A stretch of 14,246 nt of DNA, from contig CAIYWM010000015.1 in assembly GCA_903929895.1 (NCBI GenBank), forward strand, positions 1 to 14,246, read 5' to 3'. This document shows, piece by piece, positions 13,629 to 14,246 of the stretch (positions are counted from its first letter, which is position 1; the number at the start of each line of letters is the position of its first letter). Made by a program: the position numbers and the translations under genes. The notes under the pieces are model-generated. The model saw only the letters and a program-made list of their open reading frames with translations. It was not told the DNA's origin and did no database searches. Source of the DNA: an uncultured Alphaproteobacteria bacterium (GTDB taxonomy: Bacteria > Pseudomonadota > Alphaproteobacteria > Reyranellales > Reyranellaceae).

Positions 13629-14246
13629 ATGTCCTTGCCTGCCTCCCTGCGCGACCGCCTCCGCCTGCCGCTGATCGCGGCCCCCATGTTCCTGGTCTCG
13701 GGCCTCGCCCTCGTGACGGCGGCCTGCCGCGCCGGCGTCGTGGGCTCGTTCCCGACCGCCAACTGCCGCACCGTCGAGGAACTCGACGCCTGGCTGGCCG
13801 GCATGGCAGATGACGCCAAGCGCGCCGCGGATACCGAGGGGCGTGCGCCCGCGCCCTGGTGTCCCAATCTGATCGTGCATCGCTCCAACCCGCGCGTGCC
13901 CGAGGACCTCGCCACCGTGCTGCGCCACAAGGCCGAGATCGTGATCACGTCGGTCGGCTCGCCCGAGCCGGTGATGAAGCCTTTGAAGGACGCGGGCTGC
14001 CTCGTGCTGGCCGATGTGGCGTCGGTGCGCCATGCCGAGAAGGCGGTGGCGGCGGGCGTCGACGGGCTGGTGCTGCTGACGGCCGGCGCCGGCGGCCAGA
14101 CCGGCTGGGCCAATCCCTTCGCCTTCGTGCGGGCGGTGCGGGCGTTCTGGGACGGGATCGTCGTGATGGCGGGCGGCATGGCCGACGGTCACGCCGTCGC
14201 CGCTGCCCAGGCCTTGGGCTGCGACCTTGCCTATATGGGCACCAAA
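13629..14246 (+). CDS. Nitronate monooxygenase (2-nitropropane dioxygenase family), 3' end outside window
   Basis: The first 206 residues of an FMN-dependent TIM-barrel enzyme are visible and stay open to the window edge. The start has L-P-L-I-A-A-P-M-F-L-V-S-G (13-25), the strand 1 FMN region of the family. G-S-F-P-T-A-N (39-45), the loop L-T-A-G-A-G-G-Q-T-G-W (150-160) and the phosphate-binding A-G-G-M-A-D-G (181-187) followed by A-Y-M-G-T-K are all family hallmarks. These enzymes oxidise alkyl nitronates such as propionate-3-nitronate with O2; some relatives are enoyl reductases or quinone reductases, and substrate choice cannot be read here. ATG at 13629 is the sensible start because strand 1 follows at once, although no Shine-Dalgarno sequence is obvious. 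It lies 100 bp after the GST gene, beyond the hairpin. Confidence 0.9.
   Translation, partial: MSLPASLRDRLRLPLIAAPMFLVSGLALVTAACRAGVVGSFPTANCRTVEELDAWLAGMADDAKRAADTEGRAPAPWCPNLIVHRSNPRVPEDLATVLRHKAEIVITSVGSPEPVMKPLKDAGCLVLADVASVRHAEKAVAAGVDGLVLLTAGAGGQTGWANPFAFVRAVRAFWDGIVVMAGGMADGHAVAAAQALGCDLAYMGTK

Noticed and set aside
1..14246. A novel defence, mobile or CRISPR-like system
   Set aside because: No direct-repeat arrays, transposase, integrase, toxin-antitoxin pair, attachment site or unrecognised multi-gene block was seen. All fourteen genes fall in known families.

Overview
This is a GC-rich stretch of bacterial chromosome, with strong G/C preference at third codon positions. Its gene content suggests an aerobic Alphaproteobacterium: an IalB-like secreted protein, a beta-class glutathione transferase, a CYP153-type P450, Kup and a class I cytochrome c. 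The phylum-level call is an inference and I would not name a genus. There are twelve complete genes and two cut by the window edges. No tRNA, rRNA, CRISPR array, insertion sequence or gene-free stretch above 300 bases was seen.

Left part (1-2608): the tail of a cytochrome c gene converges on an MFS transporter. Upstream of the transporter lies a REP-like palindromic element. Next come an NADPH-dependent FMN reductase and, divergent from it, an exported IalB-like protein. The two divergent genes appear to share one -10 box read in opposite directions.

Centre (2620-7592, minus strand): a tightly packed four-gene operon has the order and protein lengths of Escherichia coli ybhGFSR. It encodes a periplasmic adaptor, a two-domain ATPase and two ABC-2 permeases, which together form a tripartite-type drug or cation exporter. 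A perfect 9-bp inverted repeat covers the ribosome binding site of the first gene. The ATPase has one consensus and one degenerate ATP site. Upstream on the same strand lie kup (potassium uptake), a small alpha/beta hydrolase and a GNAT acetyltransferase, spaced like a second operon.

Right part (10853-14246): a CYP153-like P450 without redox partners nearby converges with, and overlaps by 17 bp, an HpcH/HpaI-type aldolase. The aldolase is divergent from a glutathione transferase, which ends at a strong hairpin. A nitronate monooxygenase then runs off the window. The theme is oxidative and xenobiotic metabolism plus efflux. Nothing here forces the conclusion of an undescribed multi-gene system; the most interesting items are regulatory architecture and the orphan P450.
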